NCBI GenBank assembly: GCA_034401795.1
Contig: CM067372.1
Coordinates: forward strand, 19,061,924-19,125,923
DNA from: Chaetoderma sp. LZ-2023a
Lineage: Eukaryota; Mollusca; Caudofoveata; Chaetodermatida; Chaetodermatidae
Length of the DNA stretch: 64,000 nt
Direction of reading: 5' to 3'
Below, one piece after another: positions 11,108 through 23,000 of the stretch. Position 1 is the stretch's first letter. Every line of letters begins with the position of its first letter. The notes beneath the pieces are model-generated. The model had not been told where the DNA came from. It was given only the letters and a program-made list of their open reading frames with translations, and searched no databases. The translations under genes were made by a program, and so were the position numbers.

Positions 11108-11650
11108 ATGGCCCAAGCACTGAGAGAGCGACCACAGCCCCGACCACAACGGCCACCCATGACATGTTTTACATGTGGCCGAGAAGGACATACGGCCCAG
11201 AATTGTTTTGGGACGTATATGAGCCGGCAGGCGACTCCTGCCGTAACAATAAAATGTTTTGGGTGTGGCAAAGACGGCCACTACATAAGAGACTGTCCGC
11301 TGCAGAATGGTCCTGCCGGGACCCAACAAAAGGGTCCGGCTAACCGCGGGGCAATCAAGCGTCCCCGCATTGACGACATGGAAATCGACGCGGTGAACGA
11401 CCGACAGACGGACATACGAACGACGCCACGAGAATGTTCGAGAAACAATCGAATGGACATGAACAATGCTCGACGTAACCAGTACGAATATGAAGACCGT
11501 GATGGGTTCGTATTGACCGGAGAAGGGACGGATGCACAGGGCCGTTATTCATACGGTTCCGCACAGGATGCATCCTCCCGGGAAAATAGCTACGCCGAAG
11601 TTGTTAGTGGCCGAAGGAGCCCGGGAAACGACGACGGAGAGAGCCGTTGG
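11108..11650 (+). pseudogene. Gypsy gag remnant (nucleocapsid part)
   Basis: Two CCHC knuckles are visible: CFTCGREGHTAQNC and CFGCGKDGHYIRDC, about 25 residues apart. A charged, low-complexity tail follows. This is the RNA-binding nucleocapsid portion; no capsid-like sequence is seen upstream. Confidence 0.8.
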
Positions 11651-14298
11651 TGAAAGCACCGACCGAGCGGTTCTTAATCCGTCTGAAAATGGATAGAGAC
11701 GGTCCATCGGATCAGGGTAAGTACCTGCATGCCTTAGTGGATACTGGTGCTAGCACATCCTTGATTCGTAAAGATATATGGCGTAGCATGTTGAATGCTA
11801 GGCCATTGAAAAGAGCAAGAACGCTCTTGGCTGTAAATGGTTCCCCGATAAAGTTGTTGGGGGAGACACAAGTAAAATTCAAGAACGCCCGACCCATCCC
11901 TAGTACGATTGTGGCCAGAATGAGGCATGAATGTTTACTTGGAGCGGATGCTTTGCACCTGGGAAATGCAAAGATTGACTATCGGGCCAAAATTGTGGTA
12001 TGGTTTGGCCAGATATATCCCTTTGAATATCCGCATAGAGAGCAGACAAATTATGTCTATGCAAGCTGTAAGGAAACGACCGGATATAAAAATATCGACA
12101 AAGTCATGACGGACTTTGCAGATATTTTTGATACGGCTCGTCCAAACACGTTAGGACTGGTCCCCAAAGTGAGGTGTACGGTACCAACGGGAGATGCTTA
12201 TCCTATAAGGCAAAAAGCCTACCGTCTACCGTTGGCCAAGCAGTATATAGTCAAGAATCAAGTGGCTGAAATGCTGGCAGCGGGCGTCATAAGACCATCG
12301 TCATCGCCATGGGCGTCGCCCATTACGTTGGTCCCTAAAAAGGACGGGGGGACTAGATTTTGTGTCGACTACAGAAAGTTGAATTCTGTGTGCAAGAAGG
12401 ATAGTTATCCACTGCCAAACATAGCCGATATTTTTGATTCGATGTGCGGCGCAACGATATTTTCGACTATGGACTTGAAGTCTGGCTATTGGCAGATACC
12501 AATGGACAGCCAAGACATAGAGAAAACAGCGTTCGTTTGTAGTGAAGGCTTGTTCGACTTTGTTCGGATGCCGTTCGGTTTTGCGAACTCAGGTGCCGTA
12601 TTTCAGAGGGCAATGAACGATATTTTCCGAGAATTCGTGGGAAAGTATCTGCATGTTTTCGTCGACGATATAGTCATATATTCGAGAAATCCGGCTGAGC
12701 ATGCACAGCATTTGCGTAAGGTTATGCGTAGAATTCAAGAATATAATTTGCAAGTTAAAAAATCGAAATGCGATTTCGCCCGACCATCAGTTGATTTGTT
12801 AGGATATCGTGTTTCAGCACAGGGAGTGGCTCCTCAGGTCCAGAAGGTCAAGGTCATAAGAGAAATGTCACCGCCACGCGACGTGGGTGAGGTGAGAAGT
12901 TTCCTGGGCGCTACAGGGTATTACCGCTCTTGTGTGCAAGGCTATGCCGAAATTGCTAAGCCTTTGATAGAATTGACCAAGAAATATAAACGTTTTGAGT
13001 GGGGTCAGGAGGAACAGCAAGCGTTTAAGAAATTGCAAAACTTGCTGTGTAGTGAGACGGTTCTCACATATCCGAATTTGAATGCTCCGTATAGGTTGTA
13101 TACTGATGCGTCTAGCTATGCGATAGGTGCGATACTGGTACAGGTAGATGACAAGGGTATTGAGCGGGTGATTCAGTATGTTAGCTCTACTCTTAAAGAC
13201 AGTCAGTTGAATTGGCCTGTGATAGAAAAGAGAAGCTTATGCGGTAATATATGCGGCTAAAGAAGCTTAGGCCTTATCTATTGGCGCGCAGTTCACCGTG
13301 TATACCGACCACAAACCCCTAAAGAGTTTTGTTTTGTGGGCGAAGTTAAAAACACGAAGGTGCAGCGCTGGGCAGGTCCTGATTGCCGAGTACGGATGTA
13401 AGATTGAATACATCCAAGGCTCTAAGAATATTCGAGCGGACATGTTGTCCAGGTTACGTCGTCCGGTGGAAGTCGCGACGTTAGATACGGGCGACTTTGT
13501 AATACCCGATGTCGACGAGGGAGTGTTACCTCACGTCCCTTCTAGAAGCGTTCGACGTACCGTGTGACGGATTGTGTGCCGGAGCAGACCAAAGAATACC
13601 CGGAGTTGTTCAAAAACACACCGGAGGAGTATATGGTCAGAATGGCATTTTGTATTCTTTAGTTACACCTTCAGCGTTGGACGCTGAGTACCCCAGAATG
13701 TCTTACCTACCCTGTTCCGTGAGAAGGTACTCCGGATGGCTCATGAACGAGCCGGTCACCAAGGTCTGCAGAAGACCATCGGTATAGTAAGAGATTCTTT
13801 TGTGTGGACGTCTTTGAGAAAAGACGTGGTTCGTATGATTGAGACATGTACGAAGTGCCAGGTCAACCGACCTGTCACCACCCGACCCAGGTATAGTGAG
13901 ATGCCCATGGCCAATTATCCGAGTCAGATAATGGAATGGATTTGATCGGGTCCACTGTTAGAATCAAATAAGGGTAACGTGTATATCATGACGGTGATCG
14001 ATCACTGTTCTGCTGGGCAGAAGCATATCCCGATTGCAGCGAAGACATTCTCAAAATGTTGAAGAGAAGTTCTTCAACGAATATGTCGCGCGTCATGGCG
14101 TCCCTGAGATTGTAATAACGGATCAAGGTAAAGAATTTTGTTCCAATTCTCTGGAGGAGCGGTTTAAAGAACACGGTATCGACCATAGACGGTCTAGCCC
14201 ATACCATCCGCAAACCAATGGGCGTACCGAGAGATTCAACCGCACTCTTAAGGAGTTGATACAGAAAGGGGTGAACAACGCAACACACGTGTCATGCG
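11647..14298 (+). pseudogene. Gypsy pol fossil (protease-RT-RNase H-integrase)
   Basis: Landmarks in order are protease ALVDTGASTSLI, RT segments SPWASPITLVPKKDGG and FVDDIVIYS, RNase H starting at YTDAS, YTDHKPLKSF, the integrase HHCC domain (H...H...CTKCQ) and the integrase core with TDQGKEFCS and YHPQTNGRTERFNRTL. All domains of a gypsy pol are recognisable, but the region is interrupted several times and its end lies in the gap. Confidence 0.85.
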
Positions 14299-14798
14299 NN
14301 NNNNNNNNNNNNNNNNNNNNNNNNNNNNNNNNNNNNNNNNNNNNNNNNNNNNNNNNNNNNNNNNNNNNNNNNNNNNNNNNNNNNNNNNNNNNNNNNNNNN
14401 NNNNNNNNNNNNNNNNNNNNNNNNNNNNNNNNNNNNNNNNNNNNNNNNNNNNNNNNNNNNNNNNNNNNNNNNNNNNNNNNNNNNNNNNNNNNNNNNNNNN
14501 NNNNNNNNNNNNNNNNNNNNNNNNNNNNNNNNNNNNNNNNNNNNNNNNNNNNNNNNNNNNNNNNNNNNNNNNNNNNNNNNNNNNNNNNNNNNNNNNNNNN
14601 NNNNNNNNNNNNNNNNNNNNNNNNNNNNNNNNNNNNNNNNNNNNNNNNNNNNNNNNNNNNNNNNNNNNNNNNNNNNNNNNNNNNNNNNNNNNNNNNNNNN
14701 NNNNNNNNNNNNNNNNNNNNNNNNNNNNNNNNNNNNNNNNNNNNNNNNNNNNNNNNNNNNNNNNNNNNNNNNNNNNNNNNNNNNNNNNNNNNNNNNNN
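14299..14798. other. Assembly gap of exactly 500 N
   Basis: An unbroken run of 500 N, the conventional size for a gap of unknown length. The right end of the gypsy element is presumably inside it. Confidence 0.98.
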
Positions 14799-14942
14799 AT
14801 ACTATAATTTCCCAATCGAGCTCGTCCACACCCACATCCAAGTTTTAAAACAGGTGCAAGAAGTTAGTGACTACGAGCCTGAGAGTGAAGATCTGCTACA
14901 GGCTGTCCAGCCTAACAAGCAGAAGACGTCTATGTATCTATG

Positions 14943-15905
14943 TATAAAGGGGACTATGAGAAGATGAGATCAATGATGAATCTCAACTGGGAACAGCTTT
15001 TAGAAGCACATGTTGTTTCACACCAATGGAATATCTTCGTAGGAAAACTAGATGTAGCTACTAGAGAATGCATCCCTAAGAAAATCATCACATCTCATAA
15101 GCCAAAAAAGCAGATAAAACAATTGCCACTAGAACAGAAAATCTGCAAAATGATCAAAGAAAAGCATAAGCAATGGAGAAAGTACTTGACAAATTCCCGA
15201 ACCTGGCAAGGGCTGAATATAAGCTGATGACAAAAAGATCAGACCTACACTGGTATTGTCCACCATGTGAAGAGAAGCTCATAAGGAATCTAAGAATGGA
15301 AAAGGAAATAGAAGAGAGATGCGAAGCCTTTATGAAGAAAAGGGAAAGGAGGTGCAGAAGCTAGAAAAGGATATTGAGCCAAAAAATAGATGCTAAACAT
15401 GTAAAGGCACATATAAAGAAAGACAGAGAAATGGAGGGCGCTAAAAGTGAAACAGTATGCATCAGGAGGTGGAGGACAAGATTGCTGATCTCCGGGAAAG
15501 CAATGAAAGGAGATGTAATATAATCATCCATAGATGTGAAGCGTTGAGTGACAATGTGGAGGTGAGAAAAGAAGAGGACGCAATATATGTAAGTGAACTG
15601 CGCAATATACTAGAAAAATTGAGAGAGAAAACAAGTAGTATTATCAGATTAGGGCAGAGAGATGTCAAGAATGCGAAAGTGTAACCACGGCTTATGAGGC
15701 TGACCTTTGAAGAAGAAAAAAACCAAGGGACCTTTCATGCGTTATGTGTGGAACTTCGCGGGGGACTGAGGACAAATATAGGAAAATAAGCATAGCACAT
15801 GACATGGCTATCACAGAAAGGGAACTCAACAGAGAGACGGTAGACGAGATGAGGAAACTGAATGATGGTAATGAATCAGGGAAACACAGATTCATAAATA
15901 ATTTC
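14943..15905 (+). mobile_element. Chimeric CR1-type LINE piece (ORF2 linker joined to ORF1)
   Basis: At 14943-15190 the + strand reads KGDYEKMRSMMNLNWEQ and then CKMIKEKHKQWRKYL, the region between endonuclease and RT of CR1 ORF2. From about 15195 the frame and identity change to ORF1: SDLHWYCPPCEEK (end of a PHD finger), a charged coiled-coil, NERRCNIIIHRC (RNA-binding domain start) and a C-terminal piece ending near 15905. In a normal CR1 element ORF1 precedes ORF2, so this is a rearranged or double insertion. Several stops and frame changes are present. Confidence 0.65.
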
Positions 15906-18678
15906 AAGCATATCTGAATGCCAAGGTCTGTAGATTTAATATTTGTAGGCGTTTACTGTATGGAAGGTTTTTCATGCCATGGATAAGCTTGGTGGCTCGG
16001 CTCTGTACATTTTCTATTGCATTTATGTGTTTTTTCAAATATGGTGCCCATACTACATTGGCATACTCGATATGTGGTCTGACAAGGGATTTGTATAGAT
16101 GTTTAAAGCTTTCTTTGTCTATTTGGCTAAATGTTCTTCTAATAATTCCCATAATTTGGTTAGATTTGTTTATTTTTTCATTTATATGATAATCAAAACT
16201 TAATCGTTCGTCAATCACGACCCCAATATCCTTTTCAGTTGATGAAGTCACTATACTATCATTATTTGGGTCCATTGTGTATTTGTGCGGGATTGTCCTG
16301 CGGGTAGAGATACGCACACTTTTACACTTGTCAGGATGTAGCTGTAATAATGAGTTTTTTGTCCATGCAAACATAGCGTCTATATCAGTTTGCAAGGAAA
16401 TGCAATCTGTATGATCAAATATTGACTTAAATAGTTTGGTGTCATCTGCAAACATGAATATATCGGATCCAGTGGTAATTGTGTCCGGGAGGTCATTAAT
16501 ATATATCAAAAAGAGCAGAGGGCCGAGGACTGATCCCTGTTGTACACCACTGGTTACATCAGATGGTTTAGAGTGGGTTCCATTGATAACCACATATTGT
16601 TTTCTACCCGTGAGAAATGATTTTATCCAATTTAGTGGTGTTCCTAGTATGCCGTATGCAGGTAATTTTGCAAGCAGACATTTGTGGGGTACTTTATCAA
16701 ACGCCTTCATGAAGTCAAAATATACAACATCGACCATGCCTTTATTATCGAGTGTCTCCATTCATTTTTCTAGAACCACCAATATTTGAAGGGTGGTGGA
16801 CTGACCACTTACGAAGCCAAATTGTTTCTCTGATAGCATATTGTTATTTGTAAGATGATTCATTATTGCGTCCTTCATGAACGATTCCATGACTTGGCAA
16901 ACAATGGAGGTAAGACTAATTGGATGGTAATTATCTTTTTATCCCCCTTTCTGTAAATGTCTGTGATGTTTGTAACTGTCCACGCATCTAGCAGTTTGCC
17001 AAGACTCAAGGATTTGTTGAACAGCATGGAAAATGGGAGGCTAAGCATATGGTGTAATTCGCATAATAATCGAGGATGGATTTTGTCAGGACCAGGTGAT
17101 TTTGAGGTTTTGAGGTTAGAAAGCTTAGTTTTCACCATTTCCAGTGTAATAGGAATATCCAGGTCATTACAATAATTTCTAAGTGGGATTGATAGAGGTT
17201 CACTTTCAGGTTCTGTAGTAAGTACTGATTAAAAATAATCAGCAGGCACTTCTACCTTCTCTGTGTCATCTTTAGTATATATGGCATCATTAGTGCAGCT
17301 GCTTGGTAATTGTAGGTATGGGATGCCTGACTTAACCTTAGTCTTACTTTTGACGTAATTCCAGAATTTTTTCGGATTTTGTTTTACACATTTGGAGATA
17401 TCTTTCTCATACAATTTTACTGATTTTCTGGTAGCCATTCGCATGTTTTCTTATCCGACAGTATTCAATGTAAGTTGAGTTACTGCCTGTATTCAGATAT
17501 TTCTTCCAAATCCTCTTCTTCTTATTTATCTTTGCTCTGGTAATTTTGCTAAGAGGAAATATATATTTTTTGTTATTAATCTTTCGAACAGGTACATATT
17601 TATTTTCTGCTTGTAAACACATTTGAGAGATTCTATTACACATATCGTTGATATCAACGGGTCCATTCAGATATTGTTCCCAGTTTATGTTCATGAACTC
17701 AGTCATGACTTGATAGTCGGCTTTGTCGTAGCACAATTTATTTTTATGGTTAGAATTTGTATTGTCACTTAGGTGGACTGTGGTTTTTATCATATAGAGT
17801 GATCACTTTTTCCTAGCGATGCACTAATGTGTATATCATCCACTAGATCTGGGTTATTTGTTAAGAGTAAATCCAATATTGATGGTGTATCGGTTCCTCG
17901 CCCACGGGTTGGTGTTGTTACTAGTTGATGGAGAAAGCAGTCGCATATTGTTTCAATAAAATTAAATGTGAAATCTAGTGAGTGTGAACGCTACTGGTTG
18001 ATGAGGTTAAAGGCCATTTAATATGCGGAAGATTGAAATCGGCTAAAATAATAGTGTGTAAATTACTAGAACATATGGTACGTAATATATTGCAGAGTTC
18101 AACATTATTCTGATTATTTGAATTTGGTCTTCTGTATATTATTCCAATTCTTACTGTTTCATTTTTAGATCGTATGTCACACACTATGTGTTCTTGGAAG
18201 GAATTCTGGGTATGGCTTAGTCGTCTGACATAGAGGACTTTATATACATGAGGATGCCTCTGCCTTCAGTAGTGATGACATTTACTTCATCTATGTTGTA
18301 TCCATTTAGATTATTATAATTGGCTAATGCTGGTTGTGTTTTGTAGTTTTTCGGTTTGACTTCTGTGATAATTATAACATCGGGTGGTTTGTCTTCAATT
18401 ATATAAAGTAATTCATTCCGTTTTTCTAGTGTGAAGACATTAGTGTTCGTGTACACAATTGCCATGTCATTAATAGTACCTATGTTTTTATAATTATTTA
18501 TGTTTACATTGATGTCTGTATTTTTAGAATTGTTAATATTTACATATATGTTATCATTAACCCAATTGTCATTGGAATCGTCTGTTATTAATCTACCCTT
18601 TCCCTGCTTGTGTATGGTGTCAGTGCACACATCCAGTGTGCGTGCACTTGATTCAGGGTAGTCATAACAATCAGCCAC
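15904..18678 (-). pseudogene. LINE ORF2 (endonuclease-reverse transcriptase), broken
   Basis: N-terminal endonuclease: LEKRNELLYIIEDKPPDVII, ITEVKPKNY, GRGILMYIKSSM, RIGIIYRRPNS and LADFNLPHI. Linker: TEFMNINWEQYLNGP. RT: KTSKSPGPDKIHPRLL, VYFDFMKAFDKVPHKCL, GVQQGSVLGPLLFLIYIND and the catalytic FADDTKLF. Thumb: SLVRPHIEYANVVWAPYL. The longest uninterrupted stretch is 15904-16761. The codons just after LQILNLQTL fall out of LINE similarity where the + strand chimeric piece begins. Confidence 0.85.
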
Positions 18679-19485
18679 GACAACTGTTTTTGCATCTGTA
18701 CATTAATCTTATAATCTTGTGTATCTATTGTACAAGCGAATATTATTTTTCTCACTATTTATACATGTGTCATCTGGTATATTAGATTGGGTGGTTGATC
18801 TATTTTCAAAATAACTATCTACATTTGGTCTACCCGACCAGGCGGCAACGGGGTTTGTTCTGATGGAGTTGTTTTATTATGTTCTGTAAGAACTGTGACA
18901 TCATCCTGGTTTTCAGAAGAGTTATTATTGCTCATCTTCTGTTGTTATATTGTGTTCTGGTGTATATCTGGGTCATTTGATGGTGTAACTGTGTTGCTAC
19001 CATTTATCAAAGTGGTGTCATGTTTCTCTGGTAATTTCTGACACTCTAAGTATTCAGCTATATGGAGTGTTATTGGCATACAATTTGCACATGAATACTT
19101 GCGTCTAGATTTTTTGGTCAGTGCTGTTAGCATATATGGTGGCAGCTCAGTACATTCATAGTGTTGCCACTTTATGCAGTCAGCACACATAATCATGTAT
19201 TTATTATTATCTCTGAGGCATGTACAGAAAATGTCTCCTATTATGTCTTCATTGTCCAAATTTGTATTTTTCTCTATATCAAGAGGATCTGTATTTGGAA
19301 TTGTGGTTGTGTCATTTACAGTAGGCATTTCTGTGCCCATGCCTGTACACTTCAGACTTCAGTATTGGTGTAGCTGTGCTAGGAAGTGCATATGCAAGAG
19401 ACACGGGCGGAGATATGTTAATTGATAAGTTGGATACTTGTGTTGTTGCTGCTGATGACTGTGAGTCAGTTGTGTTGACTTTACC
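15905..19485 (-). mobile_element. Near full-length CR1-type LINE, decayed
   Basis: Reading from right to left there is ORF1 with a PHD finger (18945-19340) and ORF2 with APE-type endonuclease, linker, reverse transcriptase and thumb (15905-18678). The ORF2 pieces lie in alternating frames, showing at least three or four frameshifts plus stops. The 3' UTR and tail are missing because the element abuts the chimeric piece at 15905. Its 5' side ends about 370 bp before the NME5 start codon. Confidence 0.85.
18945..19340 (-). pseudogene. LINE ORF1 with PHD finger
   Basis: The frame has a PHD-type cysteine/histidine pattern: CTCLRDNNKYMIMCADC, then KWQHYECTEL, then YSCANC (C-x1-C, C-x2-C, H-x2-C, C-x2-C). 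PHD fingers are found in ORF1 of several CR1-clade LINEs. The coiled-coil and RNA-binding part seen in the other fragment (15250-15905) is not continuous here. Confidence 0.7.
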
Positions 19486-19554
19486 ATACTAACGACTTTA
19501 CGCCCCTTCTGAAGGACGTGTCATTTGAATGACGCATAAAATGGTGCAGGTTTT

Positions 19555-19670
19555 TACACCTTGATCACATGCCTAAACACGAGATCGAACCCAGCTCTTA
19601 GGATTGAAGTTCCAAGTATGTGCGGCACAACGGTTTTACCAACCAAGCCATACGCCAATATACCGCCCCG
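19555..19670 (-). mobile_element. tRNA-derived SINE head or tRNA pseudogene
   Basis: On the - strand an A-box-like TATGGCTTGGTTGGTA (19637-19652) is followed about 45 bases later by a B-box-like GGTTCGATCTC (19581-19591). These match the RNA polymerase III internal promoter with about one mismatch in the B box. The stem arms do not form a clean tRNA cloverleaf by eye, so a SINE head or decayed tRNA is more likely than a working tRNA gene. It lies about 190 bp upstream of the NME5 ATG. Confidence 0.5.
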
Positions 19671-19720
19671 TTCGTTTTCAGGTTATAATCCGTTTGTTAG
19701 CAATTACTTTTATTTGGTTT

Positions 19721-19734
19721 GTCGTCCTGACAAC
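19721..19734 (+). promoter_or_regulatory. X-box-like RFX binding site of NME5
   Basis: GTCGTCCTGACAAC fits the RFX consensus RYYNYY-N(1-3)-RRNRAC at every position, with a 2 bp spacer. It ends 122 bp before the ATG, the usual range for X-boxes of ciliary genes. NME5 is a ciliary gene in other animals, so the match is biologically expected. A weak forkhead-like GTTTGTTAG lies at 19692-19700. Confidence 0.6.
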
Positions 19735-19855
19735 AAAATCAGGAAACATTAGACACCAATTTTCACCGCAAAAGTCATCAAGAAGTCTTTATTTCTGCAC
19801 ACCGTTTTAATATTGATTTTGCTAACTTAACGCGGCTATTCTAGCCAAGATAAAG

Positions 19856-20002
19856 ATGACAGGAGAAACAATAGACGGCATTCAAGTGAATTCTTCCTCA
19901 GTTTATGTGGAGAGAACTCTGGCAATAATAAAACCCGATGTAATGCACAAGTCAGAAATTATAGAAGATATTATTCTGCGAGCTGGCTTTACCATACTAC
20001 AG
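19856..20002 (+). CDS. NME5: NME5 coding exon 1
   Basis: Encodes residues 1-49, from MTGETIDGIQVNSSS to DIILRAGFTILQ, and ends before donor GTATGT in phase 0. The start codon context is AAGATGA. The open frame continues into the intron only to residue 63, where it stops. A variable N-terminal extension before the VYVERTLAIIKPD block is normal for the family. Confidence 0.95.
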
Positions 20003-23000
20003 GTATGTATTGATTGTTCATCTTGGGTGGTTTATGTGGATAAGTAGCAAGTCGTTTCGCCGCTAAGTCTGTACACCCTGGGTCCTTTCGTACTGGGCCG
20101 ATTCGCCCTGTAGAATCTAGAGTGGGTCGTTTCATCATAACATACATAACATAACATAACAAGTATACAGCTTACCAGGACTTTTACGTCCTATTATCAG
20201 CTGGTGTATAAACTATAATTATTAATTATTAATGTATGGTGATTTTCGGGTGATTTGGCTTATCTAATGCTCTATAGTTGTAGTACACTGGGTGCGTTAC
20301 ATAGATTTTGTCTAGTCTAGCTTTGAATGTGTTTATGGTAGGTGCGTCAACGACTGTTTCCGGTAATGCATTCCACCAGTCTATGATTCTGTTGGAGAAA
20401 AAATTCAGTCTATTGTTAGTATTCGCTCTAGTTTTTCTAAGTTTGAATTTGTGGCCACGTGTTCTGTCATCTTGATTTAATGTGAATAGTTTACTGGGAT
20501 TTACTGAGTAGATATTATTAAGATACTTAAAAACATTTATGAGATCTCGTATTCTTCTATACATTAAGGTTGGTAAGTTGAGATTCCGAAGACGATTTTC
20601 ATAGGACATGTTCCACAAAGCTGGTACCATTTTAGTCGCTCGTTTCTGGACTTTTTCTAATTGTTTGGCAAATTTCCATGTATGTGGGGACCAAACGGGA
20701 CCAGCATACTCCAGATGAGGGCGTATTAAACTTTGGTACAGCATCTTAAATATGTCTGTAGTAATGGAATGAAACGTTCTCCATATAAGCCCTGTCATCA
20801 TCATCATCATCATCAATTTACAAGGCATAAGCCATTGGCTTGTTATTGCCTCAGTGCTAAACTGGTAGGGCAGGCAACCCTGGTCGGGATACAACACGTG
20901 TAGCTATCTTCATGTGTGCATGTTCATGTAGATGCACAGGCTGTTTCAAGATTAGTCCACTGTGATGTAATAATTGTATTATGACTTTGGGAATTGACGG
21001 CTCACATATGTTGTATAAGCATATGTGTAACAGCAACGTCCAAAGCCACACCACAATTAATTGTGTTCAGTCGAATTCAAATATTCTTTCTTTGAAAAAG
21101 ATGTCTAGTTTGCCCTTGAATATTTCGACTGTGGTTGCTTCACTATTGTTGTTGGCAGTGAATTCCAATGTGGTGCCACTCTATTTGCGAAGGAGTGCTT
21201 CCGAATATCTTTGCTGCTACGTTTTATGTTGAGCTTGAGCCTATGACCTCTGGTCCGTGTAACATTGGACAGTTCGAAAAAGTAGTTCTTATCAATATTA
21301 TATAGATCTTTGATGAGTTTGAATGTTTCAATCAAATCTCCACGAAACCGTCTATATTTCAGTGACATTAGATTTAGGGCTTCAAGTCTTTCTGTGTAGC
21401 TATACTCTCTGATTTGTGGGACAAGTTTTGTTGCTCTGCGTTGTACTCTTTCTAATAGCTGCGATTGCCTTTTCAGTCTTGGAGACCATGCTGAGTTGCA
21501 GTATTCAAGAATGGGTCGCACAAGTGATTTGTATAGTAGCGTGAAAGTAGATTGATCAATGTTGGTAAATGTTCTCTTGATTAGTCCTATTGTACTGTTT
21601 GCCTTGGATACAATGTTCCCTATATGTATGTCAAAAGAGAGGTTTCTGTCGACATGAACCCCCAAATCTTTTTCTACATCTGATGTTGATACAGGGTGTG
21701 GATCAGGTGTATCTGTCATATAGTATTTGGTTTGAGGGTTATTTCTGCCGAGGTGCATGACATGCGTTTTGTCTGTGTTGAAAGATAGTTGCCATGTCTG
21801 CGACCATTTACATACTTTATTTATGTTTTCACACATCTATTCAGTCTTCAGCCAATGTCCCACAATTCCTTGCATGGAACAGGGTAACACGGAAGTTAAT
21901 TCAATTTCGTAAAGTCTTTTTTGGTAGGATTCTACCTCTTCAGATACATCGGTGCCATGCTTATTTTTCTAATAAAGTGCCAAAACCTGCATAAATCAAT
22001 GCGTATAAGACCACAGTATGGTCGAGTTGCTTAAATTCGTGAGTACCGAAATTTGTGAATTTGTTTTTATCGCTCTCGTTCTATGATGTAACGTGGCATG
22101 GAACGCATCTACACAGTAGCCACTTTTTGATTGACAGTTCTGAACCTTTTGACAAAGTTTTGAGCAAAATGTGGTCAAAACATGAAACTTCATACAATTA
22201 CTGATGGTAGTGATAAAAATTTCAAGATTCCTTAATGCACTTTCTTAGATTACTTACTTGCGCTTATTTAGCACCTAAAATGAGCAATTTTCACAATCCG
22301 AAGTTACCACCTGTTTTGGTTACATTTTCCCGCCACGTCGGATTAGACTGATTGACGGTAGCACGTCTAAATTTTATTGGAGAGGCTCTAGAGGAAGGGG
22401 TGGTGGGTGCTTATCAATGATTTACCAAAATGTCAAAATTAACATAAAGTGCACACATGGTTTTGTTAACGATAGAAATTTTTTTATTCTTCCCTTTATG
22501 CCTGCTGAACATGTTTTAAAGACCCTAACGTTAGTTCATTTCTTCAGCTCATTAATATTTATGAATTTCATGTGACGTCACTACCTAACGAAAGCGGCAT
22601 CCATTTGGGTTTTTTTCTTCTCTTCAAATGTATAAACTGCTTTTATAGTTTATACATTCATTTGTAGGACTAATTTATGGGTTAAAACGGGAAAAATTAG
22701 TAGTTGAAACATTCAACAAACCAATACCTTGATATTTAAGGATTTACAAGCATGTACCAGACAGCTGAAGATGCATAATCACCAATTCACGAAATTCGGT
22801 ACCGCTATTTCACACATAACCTGGCGAGGTGGGTCAGTTCAGATGCTTGGAATTTGTTTAAAAATTAAAGTTTTGTGCTGAAATTTTTGCATTTGTATTC
22901 CGAAGTGTTATTTTACATTGTGTTAAATTTTTGCGCAGATCTGTTTAAGTTTTCTTTCACGAGTGCATTACTTGCTTAGATTCACGAACTTCGGTACCCA

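Larger units (their letters stand above)
10985..14800 (+). mobile_element. Ty3/gypsy LTR retrotransposon fossil (internal region)
   Basis: The parts appear in family order on the + strand: a gag remnant with two CCHC knuckles, protease, reverse transcriptase, RNase H, integrase zinc-binding domain and integrase core, running into the assembly gap. The pol order (integrase after RNase H) is that of Ty3/gypsy rather than Ty1/copia. The element is broken, with roughly four or five interruptions in pol, no recognisable capsid part, and no right LTR visible. It looks moderately old. It is treated as a fossil and not reconstructed. Confidence 0.9.

Noticed and set aside
14034-14848. Frames through the N run
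   Set aside because: Unknown bases cannot support a coding call.
19555-19670. Functional tRNA gene
   Set aside because: A and B boxes are present but I could not fold a convincing cloverleaf. A SINE head or tRNA relic fits better.
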